In this document: one piece after another, positions 37,426 through 50,534 of the stretch
Numbering within the stretch: the first letter of the stretch is position 1
How the letters are laid out: each line of letters begins with the position of its first letter
DNA from: Dioctria linearis
Taxonomy: Eukaryota; Arthropoda; Insecta; Diptera; Asilidae
NCBI GenBank assembly: GCA_963930735.1
Contig: CAWVNZ010000168.1
Coordinates: 1-64,000, forward strand
Reading direction: 5' to 3'
Length of the DNA: 64,000 nucleotides
Position numbers and translations under genes: made by a program
The notes under the pieces: generated by a model
The model's input: only the letters and a program-made list of their open reading frames with translations
What the model was told of the DNA's origin: nothing
Databases searched by the model: none

Positions 37426-40400
37426 TTGAAAAAATTTACTATAGAAAAGGCAATCCCTGGCGCAATTAAAATTTGCGACAGTAGAAAATTATTTTTTGCA
37501 AAATTTACTATAGAAAAGGCAATCCCTGGCGCAATTAAAATTTGCGACAGTATAACATTAATTTTTGAAAAATTTACTATAGAAAAGGCAATCACTGGCG
37601 TAATTAAAATTTGCGACAGTAAAAAATTAGTTTTTGAAAAATTTACTGTAGAAAAGGCAATCCCTGGCGCAATTAAAATTTGCGACAGTAAAAAATTATT
37701 TTTTGAAAAATTTACTGTAGAAAAGGCAATCCCTGGCGTAATTAAAATTTTCGACAGTAACAAATTAGTTTTAGACAAATTTACTGTAGAAAAAGCAATC
37801 CCTGGCGTAATTAAAATTTGCGATAGTGAAAAATTAGTTTTTGAAAAATTTACTGTAGAAAAGCAATCCCTGGCGTAATTAAAATTTGCGACAGTAAAAA
37901 ATTATTTTTTGAAAAATTTACTATAGAAAAGGCAATCCCTGGCGTAATTAAATTTTGCGACAGTAAAAAATTATTTTTTGGAAAATTTACTATAGAAAAG
38001 GCAATCCCTGGCGTAATTAAAATTTGCGACAGTAAAAAATTATTTTTTGCAAAATTTACTATAGAAAAGGCAATCCCTGGCGCAATTAAAATTTGCGACA
38101 GTAGAAAATTATTTTTTGAAAAATTTACTATAGAAAAGGCAATCCCTGGCGCAATTAAAATTTGCGACAGTAGAAAATAATTTTTTGAAAAATTTACTAT
38201 AGAAAAGGCAATCCCTGGCGTATTTAAAATTTGCGACAGTATAAAATTAAATTTTGAAAAATTTGCTATAGAAAAGGCAATCCCTGTCGCAATTAAAATT
38301 TGCGACAGTAAAAAATTATTTTTTGAAAAATTTACTATAGAAAAGGCAATCCCTGGCGTAATTAAAACTTGCGAGAGTAAAAAATTAGTTTTTGAAAAAA
38401 TTTACTATAGAAAAGGCAATCCCTGGCGCAATTAAAATTTGCGACAGTAGGAAATTATTTTTTGCAAAATTTACTATAGAAAAGGCAATCCCTGGCGCAA
38501 TTAAAATTTGCGACAATATAACATTAATTTTTGAAAAATTTACTATAGAAAAGGCAATCACTGGCGTAATTAAAATTTGCGACAGTAAAAAATTAGTTTT
38601 TGAAAAATTTACTGTAGAAAAGGCAATCCCTGGCGCAATTAAAATTTGCGACAGTAAAAAATTATTTTTTGGAAAATTTACTATAGAAAAGGCAATCCCT
38701 GGCGTAATTAAAATTTGCGACAGTAAAAAATTATTTTTTGCAAAATTTACTATAGAAAAGGCAATCCCTGGCGCAATTAAAATTTGCGACAGTAGAAAAT
38801 TATTTTTTGAAAAATTTACTATAGAAAAGGCAATCCCTGGCGCAATTAAAATTTGCGACAGTAGAAAATAATTTTTTGAAAAATTTACTATAGAAAAGGC
38901 AAACCCTGGCGTATTTAAAATTTGCGACAGTAAAAAATTAATTTTTGAAAAATTTACTATAGAAAAGGCAATCCCTGGCGTAATTAAAATTTGCGACAGT
39001 AAAAAATAATTTTTTTTAAAATTTACTATAGAAAAGGCAATCCCTGGCGTTATTAAATTTTGCGGCAGTAAAAAATTATTTTTTGGAAAATTTACTATAG
39101 AAAAGGCAATCCCTGGCGTAATTAAAATTTGCGACAGTAAAAAATTATTTTTTGCAAAATTTACTATAGAAAAGGCAATCCCTGGCGCAATTAAAATTTG
39201 CGACAGTAGAAAATTATTTTTTGAAAAATTTACTATAGAAAAGGCAATCCCTGGCCCAATTAAAATTTGCGACAGTAGAAAATTATTTTTTGAAAAATTT
39301 ACTATAGAAAAGGCAATTTCTGGCCTATTTAAAATTTGCGACAGTATAAAATTAAATTTTGAAAAATTTACTATAGAAAAGGCAATCCCTGGCGCAATTA
39401 AAATTTGCGACAGTAAAAAATTATTTTTTGAAAAATTTACTATAGAAAAAGCAATCCCTGGCGTAATTAAAACTTGCGACAGTAAAAAATTAGTTTTTGA
39501 AAAAATTTACTATAGAAAAGGCAATCCCTGGCGCAATTAAAATTTGCGACAGTAGAAAATTATTTTTTGCAAAATTTTCTATAGAAAAGGCAATCCCTGG
39601 CGCAATTAAAATTTGCGACAGTATAACATTAATTTTTGAAAAATTTACTATAGAAAAGGCAATCACTGGCGTAATTAAAATTTGCGACAGTAAAAAATTA
39701 GTTTTTGAAAAATTTACTGTAGAAAAGGCAATCCCTGGCGCAATTAAAATTTGCGACAGTAAAAAATTATTTTTTGAAAAATTTACTGTAGAAAAGGCAA
39801 TCCCTGGCGTAATTAAAATTTTCGACAGTAACAAATTAGTTTTAGACAAATTTACTGTAGAAAAAGCAATCCCTGGCGTAATTAAAATTTACGATAGCGA
39901 AAAATTAGTTTTTGAAAAATTTACTGTAGAAAAGGCAATCCCTGGCGTAATTAAAATTTGCGACAGTAAAAAATTATTTTTTGAAAAATTTACTATAGAA
40001 AAGGCAATCCCTGGCGTAATTAAATTTTGCGCCAGTAAAAAATTATTTTTTGGAAAATTTACTATAGAAAAGGCAATCCCTGGCGTAATTAAAATTTGCG
40101 ACAGTAAAAAATTATTTCTTGCAAAATTTACTATAGAAAAGGCAATCCCTGGCGCAATTAAAATTTGCGACAGTAGAAAATTATTTTTTGAAAAATTTAC
40201 TATAGAAAAGGCAATCCCTGGCGCAATTAAAATTTGCGACAGTAGAAAATAATTTTTTGAAAAATTTACTATAGAAAAGGCAATCCCTGGCGTATTTAAA
40301 ATTTGCGACAGTATAAAATTAAATTTTGAAAATTTTACTATAGAAAAGGCAATCCCTGTCGCAATTAAAATTTGCGACAGTAAAAAATTATTTTTTGAAA

Positions 40401-40464
40401 AATTTAATATAGAAAAGGCAATCCCTGGCGTAATTAAAACTTGCGAGAGTAAAAAATTAGTTTT
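37426..40464. repeat. Nested 14- and 16-monomer units
   Basis: Extra-A unit starts lie at 37,426, 38,392, 39,497 and 40,464. The spacings are 966, 1105 and 967 bp, or 14, 16 and 14 monomers within one base. The alternation gives a 30-monomer period of 2071-2072 bp. Each unit carries the tataacatt monomer followed by an aatcactgg monomer. In alternate units a ttttcgacagtaac monomer with gttttagac follows. Confidence 0.8.
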
Positions 40465-42932
40465 TGAAAAAATTTACTATAGAAAAGGCAATCCCTGGCG
40501 CAATTAAAATTTGCGACAGTAGAAAATTATTTTTTGCAAAATTTACTATAGAAAAGGCAATCCCTGGCGCAATTAAAATTTGCGACAATATAACATTAAT
40601 TTTTGAAAAATTTACTATAGAAAAGGCAATCACTGGCGTAATTAAAATTTGCGACAGTAAAAAATTAGTTTTTGAAAAATTTACTGTAGAAAAGGCAATC
40701 CCTGGCGCAATTAAAATTTGCGACAGTAAAAAATTATTTTTTGAAAAATTTACTGTAGAAAAGGCAATCACTGGCGTAATTAAAATTTGCGACAGTAAAA
40801 AATTAGTTTTTGAATAATTTACTATAGAAAAGGCAATCCCTGGCGCAATTAAAATGTGCGACAGTAGAAAATTATTTTTTGCAAAATTTACTATAGAAAA
40901 GGCAATCCCTGGCGTATTTAAAATTTGCGACAGTAAAAAATTATTTTTTGAAAAATTTACTGTAGAAAAGGCAATCCCTGGCGCAATTAAAATTTGCGAC
41001 AGTAAAAAATTATTTTTTGAATAATTTACTATAGAAAAGGCAATCCCTGGCGCAATTAAAATGTGCGACAGTAGAAAATTATTTTTTGCAAAATTTACTA
41101 TAGAAAAGGTAATCCCTGGCGAAATTAAAATTTGCGAAAGCAAAAAATTAACTTTGAAAAATTTACTATAGAAAAGGCAATCCCTGGCGTATATAAAATT
41201 TGCGACAGTAAAAAATTAATTTTTGAAAAATTTACTATAGAAAAGGCAATCCCTGGCGTAATTAAAATTTGCGACAGTAAAAAATTATTTTTTGAAAAAT
41301 TTACTATAGAATCGCAATCCCTGGCGTAATTAAAATTTGCGACATTAAAAAAATAATTTTTGAAAAATTTACTGTAGAAAAGGAAATCCCTGGCGCAATT
41401 AAAATTTGCGACAGTAAAAAATTATTTTAGAAAAATTTACTATAGAAAAGGCAATCCCTGGCGTAATTAAAATTTTCGACAGTAAAAAATAATTTTTTGC
41501 AAAATTTACTGTAGAAATGGCAATCCCTGGCGCAATTAAAACTTGCGACAGTAAAAAATTATTTTTTGAATAATTTACTATAGCAAAGGCCATCCCTGGC
41601 GTAATTAAAATTTGCGACAGTAAAAAATTAGTTTTTGAAAAATTTACTATAGAAAAGGCAATATTTGGCGCAATTAAAATTTGCGACAGTAAAAAATTAA
41701 TTTTTGAAAAATTTACTATAGAAAAGGCAATCCCTGGCGTAATTAAAATTTGTGACAGTAAAAAATTAATTTTTGAAAAATATACTGTAGAAAAGGCAAT
41801 CCCTGGAGCAATTAAAATTTGCGACAGTAAAAAATTAATTTTTGAAAAATTCACTATAGAAAAGGCAATCCCTGGCGCAATTAAAATTTGCGACAGTAAA
41901 AAATTAATTTTTGAAAAATTTACTATAGAAAAGGCAATCCCTAGCGTATTTAAAATTTGCGACAGTAAAAAATTATTTTTTCAAAAATTTACTGTAGAAA
42001 AGGCAATCCCTGGCGCAATTAAAACTTGCGACAGTAAAAAATTAATTTTTGAAAAATTTACTATAGAAGAGGCAATCCCTGGTGTAATTAAAATTTGCGA
42101 CAGTAGAAAATTATTTTTTGCAAAATTTACTATAGAAAAGGCAATCCCTGGCGCAATTAAAATTTGCGACAGTATAAAATTAAATTTTGAAAAATTCACT
42201 ATAGAATAGGCAATCCCTGGCGTAATTAAAATTTGCGACAGTAAAAAATTTCTTTTTGAAAAATTTACTATAGAAAAGGCAATCCTTGGCGCAATTAAAA
42301 TTTGCGACAGTAGAAAATTATTTTTTGGAAAATTTACTGTAGAAAAGGCAATCCCTGGCGTAATTAAAATTTGCGACAGTAAAAAATTAGTTTTTGAACA
42401 ATTTACTGTAGAAAAGGCAATCCCTGGCGTAATTAAAATTTGCGAAAGTAAAAAATTAGTTTTTGAAAAATTTACTGTAGAAAAGGCAATCCCTGGCGCA
42501 ATTAAAATTTGCGACAGTAAAAAATTAATTTTTGAAAAATTTACTATAGAAAAGGCAACCCCTGGCGTAATTAAAATTTGCGACAGTAAAAAATTAATTT
42601 TTGAAAAATATACTGTAGAAAAGGCAATCCCTGGCTCAATTAAAATTTGCGACAGTAAAAAATTAATTTTTGAAAAATTTACTATAGAAAAGGCAATCCC
42701 TGGCGCAATTAAAATTTGCGACAGTAAAAAATTAATTTTTGAAAAATTTACTATAGAAAAGGCAATCCCTAGCGTATTTAAAACTTGCGACAGTAAAAAA
42801 TTACTTTTTGAAAAATTTACTGTAGAAAAGGCAATCCCTGGCGCAATTAAAATTTGCGACAGTAAAAAATTAATTTTTGAAGAATTTACTATAGAAGAGG
42901 CAATCCCTGGCGTAATTAAAATTTGCGACAGT

Positions 42933-44589
42933 AGAAAATTATTTTTTTGCAAAATTTACTATAGAAAAGGCAATCCCTGGCGCAATTAAAATTTGCGACA
43001 GTATAAAATTAAATTTTGAAAAATTTACTATAGAAAAGGCAATCCCTGGCGGAATTAAAATTTGCGACAGTAAAAAATTATTTTTTGAAAAATTTACTGT
43101 ATAAAAGGCAATCCCTGGCGCAATTAAAATTTGCGACAGTAAAAAATTATTTTTTGAAAAATTTACTATAGAAAAGGCAATCCCTGGCGTAATTAAAATT
43201 TGCGACAGTAAAAAATTATTTTTTGCAAAATTTACTGTAGAAAAGGCAATCCCTGGCGTAATTAAAACTTGCGAAAGTAAAAAATTATTTTTTGAATAAT
43301 TTACTATAGAAAAGGCAATCCCTGGCGTAATTAAAATTTGCGACAGTAAAAAATTAGTTTTTGAAAAATTTACTATAGAAAAGGCAATCCCTGGCGCAAT
43401 TAAAATTTGCGACAGTAAAAAATTAGTTTTTGAAAAATTTACTGTAGAAAAGGCAATCCCTGGCGTAATAAAAATTTGCGAAAGTAAAAAATTAGTTTTT
43501 GAAAAATTTACTGTAGAAATGGCAATACCTGGCGCAATTAAAATTTGCGACAGTAAAAAATTAGTTTTTGAAAAATTTACTGTAGAAAAGGCAATCCCTG
43601 GCGCAATTAAAATTTGCGACAGTAAAAAATTATTTTTTGAAAAATTTACTGTAGAAAAGGCAATCCCTGGCGCAATTAAAATTTGCGACAGTAAAAAATT
43701 ATTTTTTGAAAAATTTACTATAGAAAAGGCAATCCCTGGCGTAATTAAAATTTGCGACAGTAAAAAATTATTTTTTGCAAAATTTACTGTAGAAAAGGCA
43801 ATCCCTGGCGCAATTAAAACTTGCGACAGTAAAAAATTATTTTTTGAATAATTTACTATAGAAAAGGCAATCCCTGGCGTAATTAAAATTTGCGACAGTA
43901 AAAAATTAGTTTTTGAAAAATTTACTATAGAAAAGGCAATCCCTGGCGCAATTAAAATTTGCAACAGTAAAAAATTAATTTTTGAAAAATTTACTATAGA
44001 AAAGGCAATCCCTGGCGTAATTAAAATTTGCGACAGTAAAAAATTAATTTTTGAAAAATTTACTGTAGAAAAGGCAATCCCTGGAGCAATTAAAATTTGC
44101 GACAGTAAAAAATTATTTTTTGAAAAATTTACTGTAGAAAAGGCCATCCCTGGCGCAATTAAAATTTGCGACAGTAAAAAATTATTTTTTGAAAAATTTA
44201 CTATAGAAAAGGCAATCCCTGGCGTAATTAAAATTTGCGACAGTAAAAAATTATTTTTTGCAAAATTTACTGTAGAAAAGGCAATCTTTGGCGCAATTAA
44301 AACTTGCGACAGTAAAAAATTATTTTTTGAATAATTTACTATAGAAAAGGCAATCCCTGGCGTAATTAAAATTGGCGACAGTAAAAAATTAGTTTTTGAA
44401 AAATTTACTATAGAAAAGGCAATCCCTGGCGCAATTAAAATTTGCAACAGTAAAAAATTAATTTTTGAAAAATTTACTATAGAAAAGGCAGTCCCTGGCG
44501 TAATTAAAATTTGCGACAGTAAAAAATTAATTTTTGAAAAATTTACTATAGAAGAGGCAATCCCTGGCGTAATTAAAATTTGCGACAGT
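42933..44589. repeat. 24-monomer unit, first copy
   Basis: The unit starts at a monomer whose T tract has seven t's before gcaaaattt (42,950). It recurs at 44,607, an offset of 1657 bp (24 monomers plus the extra base). The two copies look nearly identical. One visible difference is ttatttttt here against taatttttt near 44,805. The duplication must be recent relative to monomer divergence. Confidence 0.85.
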
Positions 44590-46200
44590 AGAAAATTATT
44601 TTTTTGCAAAATTTACTATAGAAAAGGCAATCCCTGGCGCAATTAAAATTTGCGACAGTATAAAATTAAATTTTGAAAAATTTACTATAGAAAAGGCAAT
44701 CCCTGGCGGAATTAAAATTTGCGACAGTAAAAAATTATTTTTTGAAAAATTTACTGTATAAAAGGCAATCCCTGGCGCAATTAAAATTTGCGACAGTAAA
44801 AAATAATTTTTTGAAAAATTTACTATAGAAAAGGCAATCCCTGGCGTAATTAAAATTTGCGACAGTAAAAAATTATTTTTTGCAAAATTTACTGTAGAAA
44901 AGGCAATCCCTGGCGTAATTAAAACTTGCGAAAGTAAAAAATTATTTTTTGAATAATTTACTATAGAAAAGGCAATCCCTGGCGTAATTAAAATTTGCGA
45001 CAGTAAAAAATTAGTTTTTGAAAAATTTACTATAGAAAAGGCAATCCCTGGCGCAATTAAAATTTGCGACAGTAAAAAATTAGTTTTTGAAAAATTTACT
45101 GTAGAAAAGGCAATCCCTGGCGTAATAAAAATTTGCGAAAGTAAAAAATTAGTTTTTGAAAAATTTACTGTAGAAATGGCAATACCTGGCGCAATTAAAA
45201 TTTGCGACAGTAAAAAATTAGTTTTTGAAAAATTTACTGTAGAAAAGGCAATCCCTGGCGCAATTAAAATTTGCGACAGTAAAAAATTATTTTTTGAAAA
45301 ATTTACTGTAGAAAAGGCAATCCCTGGCGCAATTAAAATTTGCGACAGTAAAAAATTATTTTTTGAAAAATTTACTATAGAAAAGGCAATCCCTGGCGTA
45401 ATTAAAATTTGCGACAGTAAAAAATTATTTTTTGCAAAATTTACTGTAGAAAAGGCAATCCCTGGCGCAATTAAAACTTGCGACAGTAAAAAATTATTTT
45501 TTGAATAATTTACTATAGAAAAGGCAATCCCTGGCGTAATTAAAATTTGCGACAGTAAAAAATTAGTTTTTGAAAAATTTACTATAGAAAAGGCAATCCC
45601 TGGCGCAATTAAAATTTGCAACAGTAAAAAATTAATTTTTGAAAAATTTACTATAGAAAAGGCAATCCCTGGCGTAATTAAAATTTGCGACAGTAAAAAA
45701 TTAATTTTTGAAAAATTTACTGTAGAAAAGGCAATCCCTGGAGCAATTAAAATTTGCGACAGTAAAAAATTATTTTTTGAAAAATTTACTGTAGAAAAGG
45801 CCATCCCTGGCGCAATTAAAATTTGCGACAGTAAAAAATTATTTTTTGAAAAATTTACTATAGAAAAGGCAATCCCTGGCGTAATTAAAATTTGCGACAG
45901 TAAAAAATTATTTTTTGCAAAATTTACTGTAGAAAAGGCAATCTTTGGCGCAATTAAAACTTGCGACAGTAAAAAATTATTTTTTGAATAATTTACTATA
46001 GAAAAGGCAATCCCTGGCGTAATTAAAATTGGCGACAGTAAAAAATTAGTTTTTGAAAAATTTACTATAGAAAAGGCAATCCCTGGCGCAATTAAAATTT
46101 GCAACAGTAAAAAATTAATTTTTGAAAAATTTACTATAGAAAAGGCAGTCCCTGGCGTAATTAAAATTTGCGACAGTAAAAAATTAATTTTTGAAAAATT
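44590..46200. repeat. 24-monomer unit, second copy
   Basis: Repeats 42,933-44,589 at an offset of 1657 bp, up to the gcagtccc monomer (about 46,147). There this copy continues with actgtagaaaagg while the first continues with actatagaagagg. Its last part is in turn the left half of the 13-monomer duplication, so the two events overlap. Confidence 0.85.
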
Positions 46201-47380
46201 TACTGTAGAAAAGGCAATCCCTGGAGCAATTAAAATTTGCGACAGTAAAAAATTAATTTTTGTAAATTTTACTATAGAAAAGGCAATCCCTGGCGCAATT
46301 AAAATTTGCGACAGTAAAAAATTAATTTTTGAAAAATTTACTATAGAAAAGGCAATGCCTGGCGTAATTAAAATTTGCGACAGTAAAAAATTATTTTTTG
46401 AAAAATTTACTGTAGAAAAGGCAATCCCTGGCGCAATTAAAATTTGCTACAGTAAAAAATTATTTGTTTAATAATTTACTGTAGAAAAGGCAATCCCTGG
46501 CGCAATTAAAATTTGCAACAGTAAAAAATTAATTTTTGAAAAATTTACTATAGAAAAGGCAATCCCTGGCGTAATTAAAATTTGCGACAGTAAAAAATTA
46601 ATTTTTGAAAAATTTACTGTAGAAAAGGCAATCCCTGGAGCAATTAAAATTTGCGACAGTAAAAAATTATTTTTTGAAAAATTTACTGTAGAAAAGGCCA
46701 TCCCTGGCGCAATTAAAATTTGCGACAGTAAAAAATTATTTTTTGAAAAATTTACTATAGAAAAGGCAATCCCTGGCGTAATTAAAATTTGCGACAGTAA
46801 AAAATTATTTTTTGCAAAATTTACTGTAGAAAAGGCAATCTTTGGCGCAATTAAAACTTGCGACAGTAAAAAATTATTTTTTGAATAATTTACTATAGAA
46901 AAGGCAATCCCTGGCGTAATTAAAATTGGCGACAGTAAAAAATTAGTTTTTGAAAAATTTACTATAGAAAAGGCAATCCCTGGCGCAATTAAAATTTGCA
47001 ACAGTAAAAAATTAATTTTTGAAAAATTTACTATAGAAAAGGCAGTCCCTGGCGTAATTAAAATTTGCGACAGTAAAAAATTAATTTTTGAAAAATTTAC
47101 TGTAGAAAAGGCAATCCCTGGAGCAATTAAAATGTGCGACAGTAAAAAATTAATTTTTGTAAATTTTACTATAGAAAAGGCAATCCCTGGCGCAATTAAA
47201 ATTTGCGACAGTAAAAAATTAATTTTTGAAAAATTTACTATAGAAAAGGCAATGCCTGGCGTAATTAAAATTTGCGACAGTAAAAAATTATTTTTTGAAA
47301 AATTTACTGTAGAAAAGGCAATCCCTGGCGCAATTAAAATTTGCTACAGTAAAAAATTATTTGTTTAATAATTTACTGTA
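45590..47380. repeat. 13-monomer tandem duplication (897 bp period)
   Basis: About 45,590-46,486 is repeated at about 46,487-47,380. The unusual ttgttta monomer lies at 46,464 and 47,361, exactly 897 bp (13 x 69) apart. The gcaacag, ggagcaatt, gccatcc, caatctttgg, gcagtccc and caatgcctgg markers recur at the same spacing. One visible difference is aaaatttgcg against aaaatgtgcg near 47,130. Confidence 0.85.
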
Positions 47381-49490
47381 GAAAAGGCAATCCCTGGCGT
47401 AATTAAAATTTGCGACAGTAAAAAATTATTTTTTGCAAAATTTACTATAGAAAAGGCAATCCTTGGCGTATTTAAAATATGCGACAGTATAAAATTAAAT
47501 TTTGAAAAATATACTATAGAAAAAGCAATCCCTGGCGTATTTAAAATTTGCGACAGTAAAAAATTATTTTTTGAAAAATTTACTATAGAAAAGGCAATCC
47601 CTGGCGTAATTAAAATTTGCGACATTAAAAAATTATTTTTTGCAAAATTTACTGTAGAAAAGGCAATACCTGGCGCAATTAAAACTTGCGACAGTAAAAA
47701 ATTATTTTTTGAATAATTTACTATAGAAAAGGCAATCCCTGGCGGATTTAAAATTTGCGACAGTAAAAAAATATTTTTTGCAAAATTTACTGTAGAAAAG
47801 GCAATCCCTGGCGCAATTAAAATTTGCGACAGTATAAAATTAAATTTTGAAAAATTTACTATAGAAAAGGCAATCCCTGGCGTAATTACAATTTGCGACA
47901 GTAGAAAATAATTTTTTGAAAAATTTACTATAGAAAAGGCAATCCCTGGAACAATTAAAATTTGCGACAGTAAAAAAATATTTTTTGCAAAATTTACTGT
48001 AGAAAAGGCAATCCCTGGCGCAATTAAAATTTGCGACAGTAAAAAATTATATTTTGAAAAATTTATTATAGAAAAGGCAATCCCTGGCGTAATTAAAATT
48101 TGCGACAGTAAAAATTAGTTTTTGAAAAATTTACTATAGAAAAGGCAATCCCTGGCGCAATTAAAATTTGCGACAGTAAAAAATTAATTTTTGAAAAATT
48201 TACTATAGAAAAGGCAATCCCTGGCGTAATTAAAATTTGCGACAATAAAAAATTATTTATTGAAAAATTTACTGTAGAAAAGGCAATCCCTGGCGCAATT
48301 AAAATTTGCGACAGTAAAAAATTAATTTTTGAAAAATTTACTGTAGAAAAGGCAATCCCTGGCGCAATTAAAATTTGCGACAGTAAAGAATTATTTTTTT
48401 AATCATTAACTATAGAAAAGGCAATCCCTGGCGTATTTAAATTTTGCGACAGTAAAAAATTAATTTTTGAAAAATTTACTATAGAAAAGACAATCCCTGG
48501 CGTATATAAAATTTGCGACAGTAAAAAATTATTTTTTGAAAAATTTACTGTAGAAAAGGCAATCCCTGGCGCAATTAAAATTTGCGACAGTATAAAATTA
48601 AATTTTGAAAAATTTACTATAGAAAAGGCAATCCCTGGCGTAATTAACATTTCCGACAGTAGAAAATTATTTTTTGAATAATTTACTATAGAAAGGGCAA
48701 TCCCTGGCGGATTTAAAATTTGCAACAGTAAAAAATTATTTTTTGAATAATTTACTATAGAAAGGCAATCCCTGGCGCAATTATAATTTGCGACAGTAAA
48801 AAATTAATTTTTGAAAAATTTACTATAGAAAAGGCAATCCCTGGCGTAATTAAAATTTGCGACAGTAAAAAATTATTTATTGAAAAATTTACTGTAGAAA
48901 AGGCAATCCCTGGTGTATTTAAAATTTGCGACAGTATAAAATTAATTTTTGAAAAATTTACTATAGAAAAGGCAGTCCCTGGCGCATTTAAAATTTGCGA
49001 CAGTAAAAAATTATTTTTTGAAAAATTTACTATAGAAAAGGCAATCCCTGGCGTAATTAAAATTTGCGCCAGTAAAAAATTATTTTTTGAAAAATTTACT
49101 GTAGAAAAGGCAATCCCTGGCGCAATTAAAATTTGCGACAGTAAAAAATTATTTTTTGAAAAATTTACTGTAGAAAAGGCAATCCCTGGCGCAATTAAAA
49201 TTTGCGACAGTAAAAAATTAATTTGTGAAAAATTTACTATAGAAGGGGCAATCCCTGGCGTAATTAAAATTTGCGACAGTAAAAAATTATTTTTTGAAAA
49301 ATTTACAATAGAAAACGCAATCCCTGGCGTAATTAAAATTTGCGACAGTAAAAAAATATTTTTTGAAAAATTTATTATAGAAAAGGCAATCCCTGGCGTA
49401 ATTAAAATTGGCGACAGTAAAAAATTAGTTTTTGAAAAATTTACTATAGAAAAGGCAATCCCTGGCGTAATTAAAATTTGCGACAGTAAA
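47380..49490. repeat. Tail segment of the super-unit, first copy
   Basis: Carries aaaaaaatatttttt (47,771), ttatttattg, taaagaatta, the gcaacag/gaataattt pair, a 68-bp gaaaggcaatcc monomer near 48,761 and an aatttgtg monomer at 49,222. All recur at 56.27-58.48 kb. The offset is 8686 bp at the first marker and 9031 bp at the last. The later copy has therefore gained exactly 345 bp, five monomers. Confidence 0.75.
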
Positions 49491-50534
49491 AAATTATTTT
49501 TTGAAAAATTTACTATAGAAAAGGCAATCCCTGGCGTAATTAAATTTTGCGGCAGAAAAAAATTATTTTTTGGAAAATTTACTATACAAAAGGCAATCCC
49601 TGGCGTAATTAAAATTTGCGACAGTAAAAAATTATTTTTTGCAAAATTTACTATAGAAAAGGCAATCCCTGGCGCAATTAAAATTTGCGACAGTAGAAAA
49701 TTATTTTTTGAAAAATTTACTATAGAAAAGGCAATCCCTGGCGCAATTAAAATTTGCGACAGTAGAAAATTATTTTTTGAAAAATTTACTATAGAAAAGG
49801 CAATCCCTGGCCTATTTAAAATTTGCGACAGTATAAAATTAAATTTTGAAAAATTTACTATAGACAAGGCAATCCCTGGCGCAATTAAAATTTGCGACAG
49901 TATAACATTAATTTTTGAAAAATTTACTATAGAAAAGGCAATCACTGGCGTAATTAAAATTTGCGACAGTAGAAAATTAGTTTTTGAAAAATTTACTGTA
50001 GAAAAGGCAATCCCTGGCGCAATTAAAATTTGCGACAGTAAAAAATTATTTTTTGAAAAATTTACTGTAGAAAAGGCAATCCCTGGCGTAATTAAAATTT
50101 TCGACAGTAACAAATTAGTTTTAGACAAATTTACTGTAGAAAAAGCAATCCCTGGCGTAATTAAAATTTGCGACAGTAAAAAATTATTTTTTGCAAAATT
50201 TACTATAGAAAAGGCAATCCCTGGCGCAATTAAAATTTGCGACAGTAGAAAATTATTTTTTGAAAAATTTACTATAGAAAAGGCAATCCCTGGCGCAATT
50301 AAAATTTGCGACAGTAGAAAATAATTTTTTGAAAAATTTACTATAGAAAAGGCAATCCCTGGCGTATTTAAAATTTGCGACAGTATAAAATTAAATTTTG
50401 AAAAATTTACTATAGAAAAGGCAATCCCTGTCGCAATTAAAATTGCGACAGTAAAAAATTATTTTTTGAAAAATTTACTATAGAAAAGGCAATCCCTGGC
50501 GTAATTAAAACTTGCGAGAGTAAAAAATTAGTTT

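Larger units (their letters stand above)
36930..49490. repeat. 12.56-kb super higher-order unit, first copy (182 monomers)
   Basis: The gcggcaga monomer at 36,993 recurs at 49,549, an offset of 12,556 bp (182 x 69 minus 2). The markers after it recur in the same order: the extra-A cassettes, a cgaaagcaaaa monomer, gaatcgc, atatttgg, gaatagg/atttcttttt, the seven-T ttattttttttgc-type monomer, the gaaatggc series, aaaaaaatatttttt and aatttgtg. The unit contains nested 14/16-, 24- and 13-monomer repeats. Confidence 0.8.

Noticed and set aside
39497..40252. 251-codon plus-strand Lys-rich repeat protein
   Set aside because: The plus frame is open only because this run lacks gaataattt and gtagaaaataa variants. 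The equivalent interval of the second super-copy is interrupted.
42939..46104. Two minus-strand frames of 556 and 502 codons as paralogous genes
   Set aside because: They are the same 24-monomer satellite duplication read in the open frame. The break between them is the seven-T monomer, not a gene boundary.
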